NCBI GenBank assembly: GCA_947561715.1
Contig: OX387203.1
Coordinates: forward strand, 2,604,001-2,668,000
DNA from: Ascidia mentula
Taxonomy: Eukaryota > Chordata > Ascidiacea > Phlebobranchia > Ascidiidae
Length of the DNA stretch: 64,000 bases
Direction: 5' to 3'
In this document: positions 10,649-22,575 of the stretch, piece after piece
Position numbering within the stretch: position 1 is the first letter of the stretch
Layout: each line of letters starts with the position of its first letter
The notes under the pieces: generated by a model
Databases searched by the model: none
Seen by the model: only the letters and a program-made list of their open reading frames with translations
Told to the model about the DNA's origin: nothing
Translations under genes and position numbers: made by a program

Positions 10649-11131
10649 CGGTCTAATACATCGTATACGGAGAGACCATTCGGGGATCATTGAAGTGCGA
10701 AAGCCAAAATAGATATTCCATGTTGAGAGCAGCGGATGTGCATTAATACGTCACTTTGTCATAAGTGCTGCTCAAAATTGTTCCGAAATAGCAAAACAAT
10801 TTCTGTATGATCCGCTGTCAGCACATCTATGCCATTAAATTGATTGAATCTCTGTAGGTACCAGGTCCTCACTATACCAATGACAGGTCCTGTGACTAAT
10901 AAGTGACTTTATATCACCGTTGGTTACGTTATTGTGAAAATACCCGAAGCTTACAATTAATGATCTTAAAGTCCAAATAAAACCTTAATGAAGTAATTAT
11001 AGTTTATAGAGTCGCAACGTTATGTGCTACGGTATAAAATAGATTAAATTCTTAACTTTTTATCCGCAGAATTTGGGAGGTGTAAGGCTTGCAAGGATTA
11101 AAACTTGATCAAACGAAACATACAGTGCAAG
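10649..11131. other. 5' flank of the LCCL/EGF/lectin gene
   Basis: Sequence between the transposon end and the start codon of the lectin gene. No exon is recognised. It presumably contains the promoter and 5' leader, but no motif stands out. Confidence 0.5.
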
Positions 11132-14100
11132 ATGATAAACATTTTTCTTGTTCTGTTACCGTTTATTGCATGTCTTAAAGACTCTGCTTCTTTAACAGGT
11201 GAAGCTTTGTAAAGCTATTTTAAATGAGAAGATTTGAAATCACTATTTTTAACACAAAACTTTGTAGTATTTTAGACAATAAAACTTGTTTATTTTTGTT
11301 GAACTGGATTTCGTTGAAGATTTTTAACCGTTTGGAATTGAAATAAAAGTAAATCGCTCAGAGTCGAACGGTACCAACAGCACAAAACAACTTTACATCA
11401 TTTCTCGCAGCTTCTTGCAACACAAGGCTGTCAGACTTAAATCATTCCATCACAAAAGTTATTTGTCCTTCGAACTGTTTGAAGCAAAACTCGGATTTGT
11501 GTGGAAGTGATGATTACGCCAAGGGACCCTTGTGCCTCGCTGCAATGCATGCTGGACTAATGGACAGTAAGCTTGTTACACGTAGTCTAAAAGCCTAGAC
11601 CGAAATACAGCAAGTTTTATTCTCAAATATGTTGTTTATCGTACGATATGTAATGTTTATGCACATTTTCAGACAATTTTTTAGATTTATCGAGAATTTT
11701 TTAGATTTAGCGTCATTAACGCACACAATGCGATCTACAATATAATCAATTGCCACGTATACCGGTAGCTGGAGATTTTAAAACGGTCATGTTTCCGGTG
11801 TAGACGATGGAGGCTTTTTCGAAGTGTTTAAAAGCACCCCACTGTCAAAATACGTTGGAAGTACCAGAAATGGAATCAAAACCAAGACATGTCGCTCTGC
11901 TAATGCAACGTATTCGTTTCACAGTAAGTTCTTAGAAAGACAATGACAATACAAAGATTTATAAAATTTACTATTTGGTAATGGTTTAGTGAAATGCGAC
12001 ACAGTAGGTAACCCCGATCACTCTGTCACGGAAGTTTATTGTCCAGCTGGTTGCTCAGCAAACTATGTTTGTGGGACCAATTTGTACAGCAGCAATTCAT
12101 CGGTCTGTGCTGCTGCTATCCACGCTGGGGTTTTGACAAGTAAGCACAAAACAGCTCTTTTTACAAAGTATCGTGCTTGTTGACACTTGCAAAAACTGAA
12201 CTTATCGGCCTAAATGTAAAAAACAACTAAATCGTTTTACATATACGCAATGTAGTTGTGTGTTTGGCTGCTGTCGACCATCGATTTTGTCATCCAAAAC
12301 TTTCACCCAAGAGTCTTACGTTTTCAGACGATTTGTTCGGCAAGCAACGGTCTTTCAATAACCAAACTAATGAGCTTCACATATTATCATGCAGTAAACG
12401 TCTGTTTTGTTTGCCTTTTCTAGAAACTGGGGGCTACTTGACGTTTTACTCAAGAAATAGCCGAAGTTCATTCGTTGGATCGACACAGAACGGTGTTAAG
12501 AGTTTATCGTGCGTTTCTTCCCAAACACCAGCATTTTCATTCACAAGTAGGGTTTGTTGATAATTTTAATTATTTATTTCCGTTTTCTAAAAATTTGTGC
12601 AGTTTTTGTCAATACAAATCAATAACTGTTAGCACGACCAAACATGTGTTTGGAACGATGTTCGTGACAATATGACTTTCTGTGTTTGCCTGTATTGTTT
12701 TTGATGCGTGTTTAACATTGGTTGCATGCTTAAAATCAATGACTTTTGTGATAATCAGTAACAAAGGTAATGGTCTTGGCAGCTCAAATTTAGATTAATA
12801 ACTCATGAAATACTTGTTTTGAACAAAAGCCCAGCAGACTGGAGTTTGTTCAGGGAACTGCCAAAACGGAGGAAGTTGCTTGTCTGGGATTAACGAGCTG
12901 TTTTGTGCCTGCAAACACGGAACAACTGGAAAATACTGTGAAACAGGCGAGTGGTGTAATATGTTATGCAAAATGTAAAAAATCAGCCTAACTAATGGTA
13001 TTTCTAATATGGCTGGTATTATACCCTGCCTCCCTAGGAAATTAATTAAAGCAACCGGAAAGCATCAAACACGATACCCTGACAAACGTCGTCAAATGCA
13101 TTGTTTGTCTCATGTAACACAGTTTACAAGTCCGTAGAAGACTTAATGATTTTATGTAAGCCGATCAAGACTTTTCGACAATATAGTGTTTCCTTTTGAT
13201 GTCCAAGTTATACCTCGTGCGCTCTATCAAGGATACTTTGGTTTAGACATAAACGAATGCACGGCATCCACACACAACTGTCACCAACACGCAACTTGTA
13301 CCAACACTGTGGGAAGTTTTCAATGTTCTTGCAACGCCAATTACACCGGGAATGGAGTAGTTTGCAGTAATGTGGAGTTTGTTTTGTTAACTTTGAAAAT
13401 ATATTTTGATTTCTTGTTAGAGCTTTCGCTATAATTATTTAGCTTCTTTTTTGCACAAACCATGTAAACTGAAAGTGATTGACTTACATGAGCGCCTTTT
13501 AAAGTCCATAGGCCATGATTAAACAATAACTAAATATGTCGTTATTTTCCTACTTGTTTTACCAAGGAGTATTTACCATGTTATTGAAACGCCGTTTTTT
13601 TGTGGTGAATTGATTGGACGCCTTTATCTCAAGCTTGTATTTGTAGCTGCAAATTTCTGTGCTGCAATCCCTGGCTTGTGCTTAAACGGAGGAACATGCA
13701 TTGATACGACATCCTCTTTCAACTGTTCATGTACAGTTGGGTATACAGGGTCAACTTGTGAAAAAGGTAATTCTTACTTATTTAAACATTTTACGCACTG
13801 AAAAAATTTATTATGTTGCTGTTGCTTACAATTTTTTATCATCTGTCATTTTGGCACAATTAACGTAAATTTTATTGTCCGACGATTTGGTCACAACGGA
13901 TAAAGTCCGTGTGTTTGGCTTTTCGACAATATGGTGTTTACTTTGATGTCCAAGTTATACCTCGTGCGCTTTATCAAGGATACTTTGGTTTAGACATAAA
14001 CGAGTGCACAGCATCCACACACAACTGTCACACACACGCAACTTGTACCAACACTGTGGGAAGTTTTCAATGTTCTTGCAACGCCAATTACACCGGGAAT

Positions 14101-17100
14101 GGAGTAGTTTGCAGTAATGTGGAATTTGTTTTGTTAACTTTGAAAATATATTTTGATTTCTTGTTAGAGCGTACGCTATAGTTATTCAGCTTCTTTTTTG
14201 CACAAACCATGTAAACTCAAAGAGAATTACATACATGAGCATAGTTAAAAAGTGATTTGGGCACGATTAAATAATGACTAAAAAACACATCGTTATTTTA
14301 CTTATACTTGTTTTACTAAGGTGTATTAACCATGTTATTCAACCGCCGTTTTTTTATGGAAAATTGATTGGACGCCTTTATCTCAAGCTTGTATTTGTAG
14401 CTGCAAATTTCTGTGCTGCAATCCCTGGCTTGTGTCTAAATGGAGGAACATGTATTGATACGACATCCTCTTTCAACTGTTCATGTACAGTTGGGTATAC
14501 AGGGTTAACTTGTGAAAAAGGTAACTCTTACTCAATCAAACATTTTACACACTGAAAAGTTGTATGATGTTGTTCATTATATTTGAATAATCTGCCCTTT
14601 TGGCACAATTAAGTAAATTTTATTGTCCGACGATTTGGTCACGAGCGGATAAAGTCCCTCGTGTTTGGCCTTTCGACAATATGGTGTTTACTTTAATGTC
14701 CAAGTTATACCTCGTGCGCTCTATCAAGGATACTTTGATTTAGACATAAACGAATGCACGGCATCCACACACAACTGTCACCAACATGCAACTTGTACCA
14801 ACACTGTGGGAAGTTTTCAATGTTCTTGCAACGCCAATTACACCGGGAATGGAGTAGTTTGCAGTAATGTGGAGTCTGTTTGTTAACTTTCAAAATATGT
14901 TTCGATTTCTTGTTAGAGCGTACGCTATAGTTATCTAGCTTCTTTTTGCACAAACAAAGTAAACTCAAAGTGATTGACTTACATGAGCACCCTCAAAAAA
15001 TGATTAAGCAATCACTAAAATTTACGTCGTAATTTTACTTATACTTGGTTTACTAGGATGTATTAACCATGTTATTCAAACGCCGTATTTTTTTCGGAAA
15101 ATTGATTGGACGCCTTTATCTCAAACTTGTATTTGTAGCTCCAAATTTCTGTGCTGCAATCCCTGGCTTGTGCCTAAACGGAGGGACTTGCATTGATACG
15201 AGTCATACGACATCCTCTTTCAACTGTTCATGTACAGTTTGGTATACAGGGTCAACTTGTGAAAAAGGTAATTCTTACTTATTCAAACCTTTTACACACT
15301 GAAAAAATGTATGATGTTGCTCTTGCTTATTATATTTTAATAATCTGTCCTTTTGGCACAATTAACGTAAATTTTATTGTCCTACGATTTGGTCACGAGC
15401 GGATAAAGTCCGTGAGTTGTGCTTTTTCGACAAAATAGTGTTTACTTTGATGTCCAAGTTACACCTCACCTCGTGCGCTCTATCAAGTATACTTTGATTT
15501 AGATATAAACGAGTGCACGGCATCCACACACAACTGTCACCAACATGCAACTTGTACCAACACTGTGGGAAGTTTTCAATGTTCTTGCAACGCCAATTAC
15601 ACCGGGAATGGAGTAGTTTGCAGTAATGTGGAGTCTGTTTTGTTGACTACGAAAATATATTTCGATTTCTTGTTAGAGCTTACGCTATAGTTATTTAGAT
15701 TCTTTTTTGCACAAACAAAGTAAACTCAAAGTGATTGACTCACATGAGCACCCTTAAAAAATGATAAAACAATGACTAAAATTTACGTCGTAATTTTACT
15801 TATACTTGGTTTACTAGGTTATATTAACCATGTTATTCAACCGCCGTTTTTTTCGGAAAACTGATTCGACGCCTTCATCTCAAGCTTGTGTTTCTAGCTG
15901 CAAATTTCTGTGCTGCAATCCCTGGCTTGTGTCTAAACGGAGGAACATGCATTGATACGACATCCTCTTTCAACTGTTCATGTACAGTTGGGTATACAGG
16001 ATCAACTTGTGAAAAAGGTAATTCTTACTTATTCAAACCTTTTACACACTGAAAAATTGTATGATGTTGCTGTTGCTTATTATATTTTTATTATCTGTCC
16101 TTTTGGCACAACTAACGTAACGTTTATTGACCTGCGATTTGGTCACATCCGATAAAGTCCGTGTGTTAGACTGTTCGACAAAATAGTGTTTTCTTTGATA
16201 TCCAAGTTATACCTCGTGCGCTTTATCAAGGATACTTTGGTTTAGACATAAACGAGTGCACGGCATCCACACACAACTGTCACCAACATGCAACTTGTAC
16301 CAACACTGTGGGGAGTTTCCAATGTTCTTGCAACGCCAATTACACCGGGAATGGAGTAGTTTGCAGTAATGTGGAGTCTGTTTTGTTAACTTTCAAAATA
16401 TATTTTAATTTTTTGTTAGAGCTTACGCTATAGTTATTCAGCTTCTTTTTTGCACAAACCATGTAAACTCAAAGATATTCACATACATGAGCGCCTTTTA
16501 AAGTGCAAAGGCCATAATTAAACAATGACTAAAAATGTCGTTATTTTACTACTTGTTTTACCAAGGAGTATTTGCCATATTATTCAAACACCGTATTTTT
16601 TTATTGAAAATTGATTGGACGCCTTTATCTCAAGCTTGTATTTGTAGATGCAAATTTCTGTGCTGCAATCCCTGGCTTGTGCCTAAACGGAGGAACATGC
16701 ATTGATACGACATCCTCTTTCAACTGTTCATGTACAGTTTGGTATACAGGGTCAACTTGTGAAAAAGGCAATTCTTACTTATTTAAACATTTTACACACT
16801 GAAAAATTATGTATATTATGTTGCTGTTGCTGCAACTTATATATTTTTTCTGTTCTTGCGGCAAACGACGTTGTCGAATGACGTTGCTTGGTATATTTGT
16901 AGGAAGAATGACTCACTGAATCACAAGTGAAACGTCGGTCAATAAATGTTACGTTAATTGTGCCAAAAGGGGAGATTATTAAAATATAAATAAATTTTCA
17001 TTCATTAAACAATTACAAGGTATTATATTTTTCTTCAGTTCTGATTAATCACCTTATCACCAATTTGAGCATGACTTGGCAAGATTCAAGGTCGTATTGT

Positions 17101-17851
17101 CAGTCGATCGGAGGAGACTTGGCTGCGTGGGGAATGAGAAACGCAACTATTCGCGAGTAAGAATAATTTTAAGTAAAATTTCCTATTCATAAAAGTTTAA
17201 ACCGCAGCTAAATGGCGAAATATGCGATATTTCTCACCAAAAAAACCGTGTTGCCCGAAATTGAGAGCTGGAAAATTACACGTCAAAACATTTCTTAGGA
17301 TTGTAAAATAACCAGATAATGTGTCCCTATTTCTGTTGGTGCCTGTGAATGTTGCTGTGTGGTTTACGTTTGAAATACGATACCAAACCTTGATAAAGTC
17401 TTGCTGTGTGGCAGACGAAACGTCGAGAATACAGTACGTTAATTTTATGCCAGAAGATCAGTCTAATTTAAATTGTGATACGGCTGGCAGTAACAGAAGT
17501 ACAGTAAAATAACCTATTTAACCAAATTACTATATTTTTAGTCTGAATTTTGATGACAAAAACTTGTTTTCTGATGTTAGATCGATCATAAACAACTTGA
17601 TCCGAAGTCGAGCAGTTCTACCCAATGGGGTCTGGATTGGATTAAACGATATTGCCATGGAGGGAACATGGGTTTACGTTGACGGCGTACCCACAACCAG
17701 CAATAACACTAATTTTTATCCCGGAGAACCAAATAATGGTTATGGTCCCAACGCCAACTGCGGCCAACTTTTTGAGTTATTATTTCATTACCAAATGGAT
17801 GATACAGATTGCCTTCATAAGCAATTGGCTTTGTGTGAGCGAGTTCAGTGA
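11132..17851 (+). CDS. secreted LCCL-LCCL-EGF-(cbEGF-EGF)x5-C-type lectin protein
   Basis: Eighteen exons join in frame to 789 aa. They are 11132-11198 (signal peptide, MINIFLVLLPFIACL); 11411-11566 and 11804-11923 (LCCL 1); 11990-12139 and 12424-12546 (LCCL 2, with YCPAGC, AAIHAGVL and GSTQNGVKS); 12830-12946 (EGF); then alternating cbEGF (DINEC start) and EGF exons 13247-13366, 13647-13766, 13994-14113, 14401-14520, 14744-14863, 15139-15267, 15503-15622, 15898-16017, 16246-16365 and 16648-16767; and 17039-17156 plus 17542-17851 (CTLD). All internal modules are phase 1-1, the classic exon-shuffling phase. The CTLD has VWIGLND, an EPN motif and paired cysteines, so calcium-dependent mannose-type binding is predicted. 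LCCL domains occur in extracellular and immune-related proteins (factor C, cochlin). A secreted recognition or adhesion role is inferred. The introns after 12946 and 16767 seem to use GC donors. EGF 3 has a 9-bp insertion. Confidence 0.88.
13247..16767 (+). repeat. five tandem ~0.75-kb units, each a cbEGF exon plus an EGF exon with introns
   Basis: cbEGF exons start at 13247, 13994, 14744, 15503 and 16246 (spacing 747, 750, 759 and 743). EGF exons start at 13647, 14401, 15139, 15898 and 16648. Introns are as similar between units as exons are, so the array grew by unequal exchange of whole genomic units and has been homogenised. Confidence 0.95.
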
Positions 17852-20398
17852 TTCGCAATAATTTGCAATCCTGGCAAAATGCCACTATTAAGTGATACTG
17901 CACAGTGTGGTAGGCGCGCAAACTAATCGTTTCTATAAAAAACATCATTATCTCGTCGCAATTGATAAAAGACTTGAATCAATTGCAATATGACGGAAGC
18001 AGTCATGAGGTTAATTGGGATTGCAGCAAAGAATTAATGCCATTTTTGGCTACGGCGTCATCAAAGGCCGTGTGGTTGGTATGGGTAAGGCGTCCCGTTG
18101 CATTCTAAACATAAGGGTATTTGGTCACAGGATACAACGACTCTCGTTTCTCTTAAATATGAGAGATTGGTATCCAAAGCATTTTAAGCGCGTTTCATCT
18201 CAATCCTAATGTTTACTCTTTTTGTGTTTGTTTTTCGAATACTGATGCTGTACAGGCGAAATATACATATTCTGTAACCCAGTATCTTGAATGATTGTGT
18301 AATAATTTAGGTCAGTCCTATAGCAATCACTTTTCGCAAAACTTTTAGTGCCACGATCCTGAGACCAATCAAAGTTTGTCAGTGGGAGATATATACGTTT
18401 CATACAAATATTTCTACAAAGCAGTATAGAAACTTCAAGATTGCTGTTACGAAATTACTAGACTAGTGGTTGAGGACCCTGGACCATAGAGAATCAAAGA
18501 TTTCCGAGATCCGGGTACAAAACAAGTCCACAGAAAATATTTTCCATATATATTGGTTTGAAAGTTGTGTTCTGCACGTAAAGTTGTGTTCTGCCCGCAA
18601 TTCTGTGCATACAAAAGCTTTGTGGCATTCGTGACTATTTAATCAGCACGATGCTGACTGCAAAATTGCCACAAGCCGGAAATAACGTTTTTTGTTATTT
18701 TTTTGCTCGTATTTCCTTGAAATGCGACGAGGACATTTTGGAACAGAGATGAGATTGTGCAAAGCATGTTTTAGTGCGACGACAAATGTTGACAAAACGT
18801 TGCTTGACCGTTTTTTGGTTTGTTGTCTGTTTTTACTTTTGGAGGAGACGGGTAAAACGGGGTGTTGTGTTCAAAAGCGTCAAAAGACTTGATGGGAAAA
18901 CCGTTCTCATTACAGGTGGGTCGAATATCAGGCAAAAAGCATGGAAATTGGCATGCATACATGCATAGGATAAAAAAATTAAATCAGCGTTACCCAAATC
19001 AGTGTTATAACTTCTGTTTTACCAAACTAGACGTAGATTACTGCTTGTGGCATGCAGAGGTAGCAAGAAATACAAATGGCCTAGAGGCTTAATACAGTGG
19101 CCATTAAATATAATCAAAATCCCAAGGATTCGCAGACGAAGTTTAAAGACGTGGTTTTTAGGTGTTGTTGTGGATTACGTCATCAACCTTCACAAGCACA
19201 TTCGCAACCCTTTGTGACAAATAGGCGATAACCTTTATGGTTTTATCGGTGCCCATGCCATTCTATTTGTTTTGTGTGTTATTCATCAGCGTGGTTGCGT
19301 TTTGTGCAAAATACTTTGATTTATCGTTTAGTCGCAGATACAGCGCTGTTTTTCAATGAAATTATGCCTTTAGGAGGAAATGTTGGAATAGGAAAAGCAA
19401 CTGCCATCGAATTCGCCAAACGTGGAGCGAGGGTGGTCATCGCTTCAAGAAACGTTCAAAAATCAGAAACAGCAAAACGGGAAATAGTTAAATTGTCGGG
19501 AAACAGAAACGTAAATATGTAGTCTGCGTCTTTAAAGCAGGTTATAAATATTTTTATCTTGATTGATTGATGGTTTTGGGAATCATTTCTGATACAGTCG
19601 CTGTGACAATCAATTAATTAGAACTCTTTTATATAATCTATCACAAGCTGCATGAAAACGTTTATTTCCGCAAGGTTAAATCAGTCAGCATTCTTTACCA
19701 AAAATTAGGTTATAATTATTCTTTGATATTTAACTACAAAAAAATAGAGATTGATATGATTTTAGACTCAACTGATATCAATTGCAATGGTTATTGTCCA
19801 CAAGAATAAGAAAGGGATTTGCTTTGCACGAAATGGTTCGCAATCTTTTCGCAAAGAAGAAAACAATATTTTTTTAACTTTGTGTGTTCAGGTCAGTGTC
19901 ATGCATTTGGATTTAGAAGATTTTGCATCAATATCTTCGTTTGTTGAGAAATTCAACCAAAATGAGACGACTCTACATTTTCTCATCAACAACGCCGGTA
20001 TTACTATGGCTTGCATGCAACACCTACCTATTATAATCCAAGCCCATGGCATTAACCTATATGTAATGACAGGGGTGCTGGGTATACATGGACTTACACA
20101 ATACGGATACCACCGAGTTTTTGCGATAAACCATTTCGGCCCATTTTTATTGACCAACTTGCTGATGGCAAAACTAAGGAAGCAATCAGAAACGTCACCA
20201 GTGCGAGTCATTAACATTGCGTCTATGGTGTATTGGTGAGCCCTAATTATTCTCTTTGTACCTGATGTGTGAGGTAGATGCTTAAACCACCTCACGGACG
20301 GGCGATGGGAATTTCCCAGTTCATGCTTGGCCTGATTAGAACAGCGTTTCAGATATGTTTGTTAGAATTATCATTGTTTTCCGAACTAAAATAGCTAA
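16313..20398 (+). repeat. segmental duplication, right copy
   Basis: Counterpart of 1-3978, containing the last EGF pair, the lectin domain, the intergenic stretch and SDR exons 1-3. Sequence beyond about 20398 has no counterpart on the left. Confidence 0.92.
17852..18785. other. intergenic: lectin 3' flank to SDR gene
   Basis: No gene seen. Nearly identical to 1451-2372. A short open frame at 18015-18209 is conserved with its twin but shows no protein family signal. Confidence 0.6.
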
Positions 20399-21802
20399 AA
20401 TAGTTTCGAAAACAAGCGAAGCATCTTGCTTAAACTAAACGTTTGTTTTGTTCACCACGTGCTTCGGCAATGCTACACATGTCCTAAAGTGTCGAAATTC
20501 ACGGTTTTTAGGCAAATCCCCCAAAACCAATATGCTCTCAGTACTAATAGTACATATCAACGTTATTAGAGTTATAATATTGCTTTGTCTTCGTGAAAAC
20601 TTTAAATTAGCCACGCATGAAACAGGGAAATCCCCATCTGCGAGGTGGTTAGAGTATCTCCCGATACAGGATTGATCGTTATGTTGTTATAATGAACGTT
20701 GGTTGGGGTTTGTAAAGGTGGTACAACTTGGACTTCAACGCAATCTGCCAAGACGACAAAAGTGCATTTTTCGACCTTAAGATTTACTGTCAAAGCAAGT
20801 TGGCGAACATATATTTCACAAAGGAACTTAGCAAACGTCTTAAAGGTTTCGACATCAACGTGTTTTCGTTGCATCCAGGTGGGTGTTATATGTTATCACT
20901 GCGACATCTAGCAATATGCCAATGTCGGTTGGTTGACAACATGTATAGACCAAAATACTGTGCATGTGTTACGTATTTCAGTTTGCAGCATAACAGATAG
21001 TAACTTACGATGCGATATTTTTGGTAGGTCTAATAAAGTCTGAGATCGGAAGCGATTCGGTATTTTCGCGATTTCCGTGGAATGTTCTCTACAACATCAC
21101 TTCAATGTTGACTCTGAGGTAACGCTACAGACGTGTAAAACATACGATGTGTTTTACTATGTTTGTGTGCTTATATACTCAACAAGTTTGTGACAACACC
21201 GGGATTCAAACCCTTGTCCTGCAAAAGTTGCAAATAACCACCAGTTGATACGTAAAGCATTTTCAACTAATGTGTTGGCATATTACCCGTCTTGAGTATA
21301 GAATCAAATTTAGAAATGCCGTAAGCATGCAAATTTCATGTAGTCCTGTGCTAGCTTATGTGCTTAGAGTATAGGGGTAGCTTGATTTGTTGCTTTAGTC
21401 CTACAACTATTGGCAACGTACATATATACCACGTGGTGTGGCCGACCACATAAATACTGGCAACTATTTGACTTAATGTGGGCACTTGACTTGGTTATTA
21501 TCGTCTTATTGGTGACCATGCCACTTTATTCTTTTGTTAATCGTTTATCCTGTAGTTGTTTTTTTGCTCAAAAAATGCACATGATTTGATTTCCTGTAAA
21601 CAGGGAATCATTTTACGGAACACAAACAGTGATGCACTGCTCATTGGACCAACATGTAACGGAGTACAGCGGTGATTACTTCAACGCATGTAAAAGAGTT
21701 GATTTGTGGAAAGTTGCCAAGGACGAAGCCGCAAGCACGAAATTGTGGGTGAAAAGTGTGGCGGTCACCAAGGACTTTTTAAATAAAAACGAAAACTGGT
21801 GA
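18786..21802 (+). CDS. retinol dehydrogenase 11/12-like short-chain dehydrogenase
   Basis: Six exons join to 353 aa: 18786-18915, 19374-19510, 19892-20235, 20718-20878, 21028-21118 and 21604-21802 (TGA 21800-21802). Residues 6-19 are a hydrophobic N-terminal anchor followed by RRR, as in microsomal RDHs. The NADP-binding loop TGGNVGIG is at about 43-50, NNAG at 122-125, the catalytic Ser in INIASM at about 200 and YCQSK (Tyr 227, Lys 231) completes the active site. The C-terminal block GTQTVMHC...YSGDYFNACK matches the RDH family. Likely reaction: NADP(H)-dependent oxidation/reduction of retinoid or lipid aldehydes at the ER membrane. Exon 3 carries about 22 extra residues right after NNAGITMA, where family members have none. 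ATG 18786 is chosen because it directly precedes the anchor; an upstream in-frame GTG exists at 18774. A truncated copy lies at 2373-3819. Confidence 0.88.
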
Positions 21803-22575
21803 CAGCGAGTGTCTTTCGCTAAAAATGTATCGTGATTTGTGTGGTGTTTTTGAAAATTATAATAACGTCAATCCTTACAACAAAAGTGTATTACAAATCA
21901 CTTTCATGTTTTGTAATACATAGGTGTATTCTTCTTTTTGTATTGTACTTTGTACTACTGGTACCTGGTAAGCAAACTCTCGTCCCAAATATATATAATA
22001 CTCAAGGCCACATCATTGCATTTTACTGATATGTATTCATTTCAATTAAAATCGACGAAAAGGTGTTGTTTATTGCGCACTTTAATTTAATATAATTTTG
22101 TGCCATCTTCAACTAAATCTTCTCTTCATATACAGCAAGAATGCAATTGAATTGCAAAAGAACGCGATTTGCGATGGCCCGAGGCATCGCACGAGGACTA
22201 ATTTATGATGTCATACAGGAAAAAAAGGATCCTGTACCGCCTTTTATGGCAGGGCGGTTCACATTTTGCAAAACAGGGTGTGCTACTTTGCTTCGATTAT
22301 ATTTAGTTGTTTCGAAATGCTCAGTAATAAACAGTGACAGTGGGGAGGATTTTGAAGACAAGATTGTTGTAGTTTGCAGTTTTAGACATGTTGTTCTTAA
22401 CATATACCTGCAGTAATAAAAGTTACTTAATGCTACTTTCAATCGAATTACTTACTCTATACCTTTGTGCGATGTTCGTAAACATAACGTTAATAAAGTC
22501 TTTCATAAATATTATTGCATTTTTGCATTCAGGTAAGTGTAGGTGAACGCAAAAGTTTGCAGACATTCATCCAAC
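21803..22575. other. intergenic: SDR to intermediate filament gene
   Basis: No supported gene. An open frame at 22141-22416 has no recognisable domain. The region likely holds the promoter and 5' leader of the intermediate filament gene. Confidence 0.5.

Noticed and set aside
13247..16767. CRISPR-like or satellite interpretation of the regular 0.75-kb repeats
   Set aside because: Each unit contains two in-frame EGF exons with splice sites, so it is an expanded gene segment rather than satellite DNA.
22141..22416. Possible small gene of 91 codons upstream of the intermediate filament gene
   Set aside because: No recognisable family, no splice context tying it to neighbours; probably chance in leader or promoter DNA.
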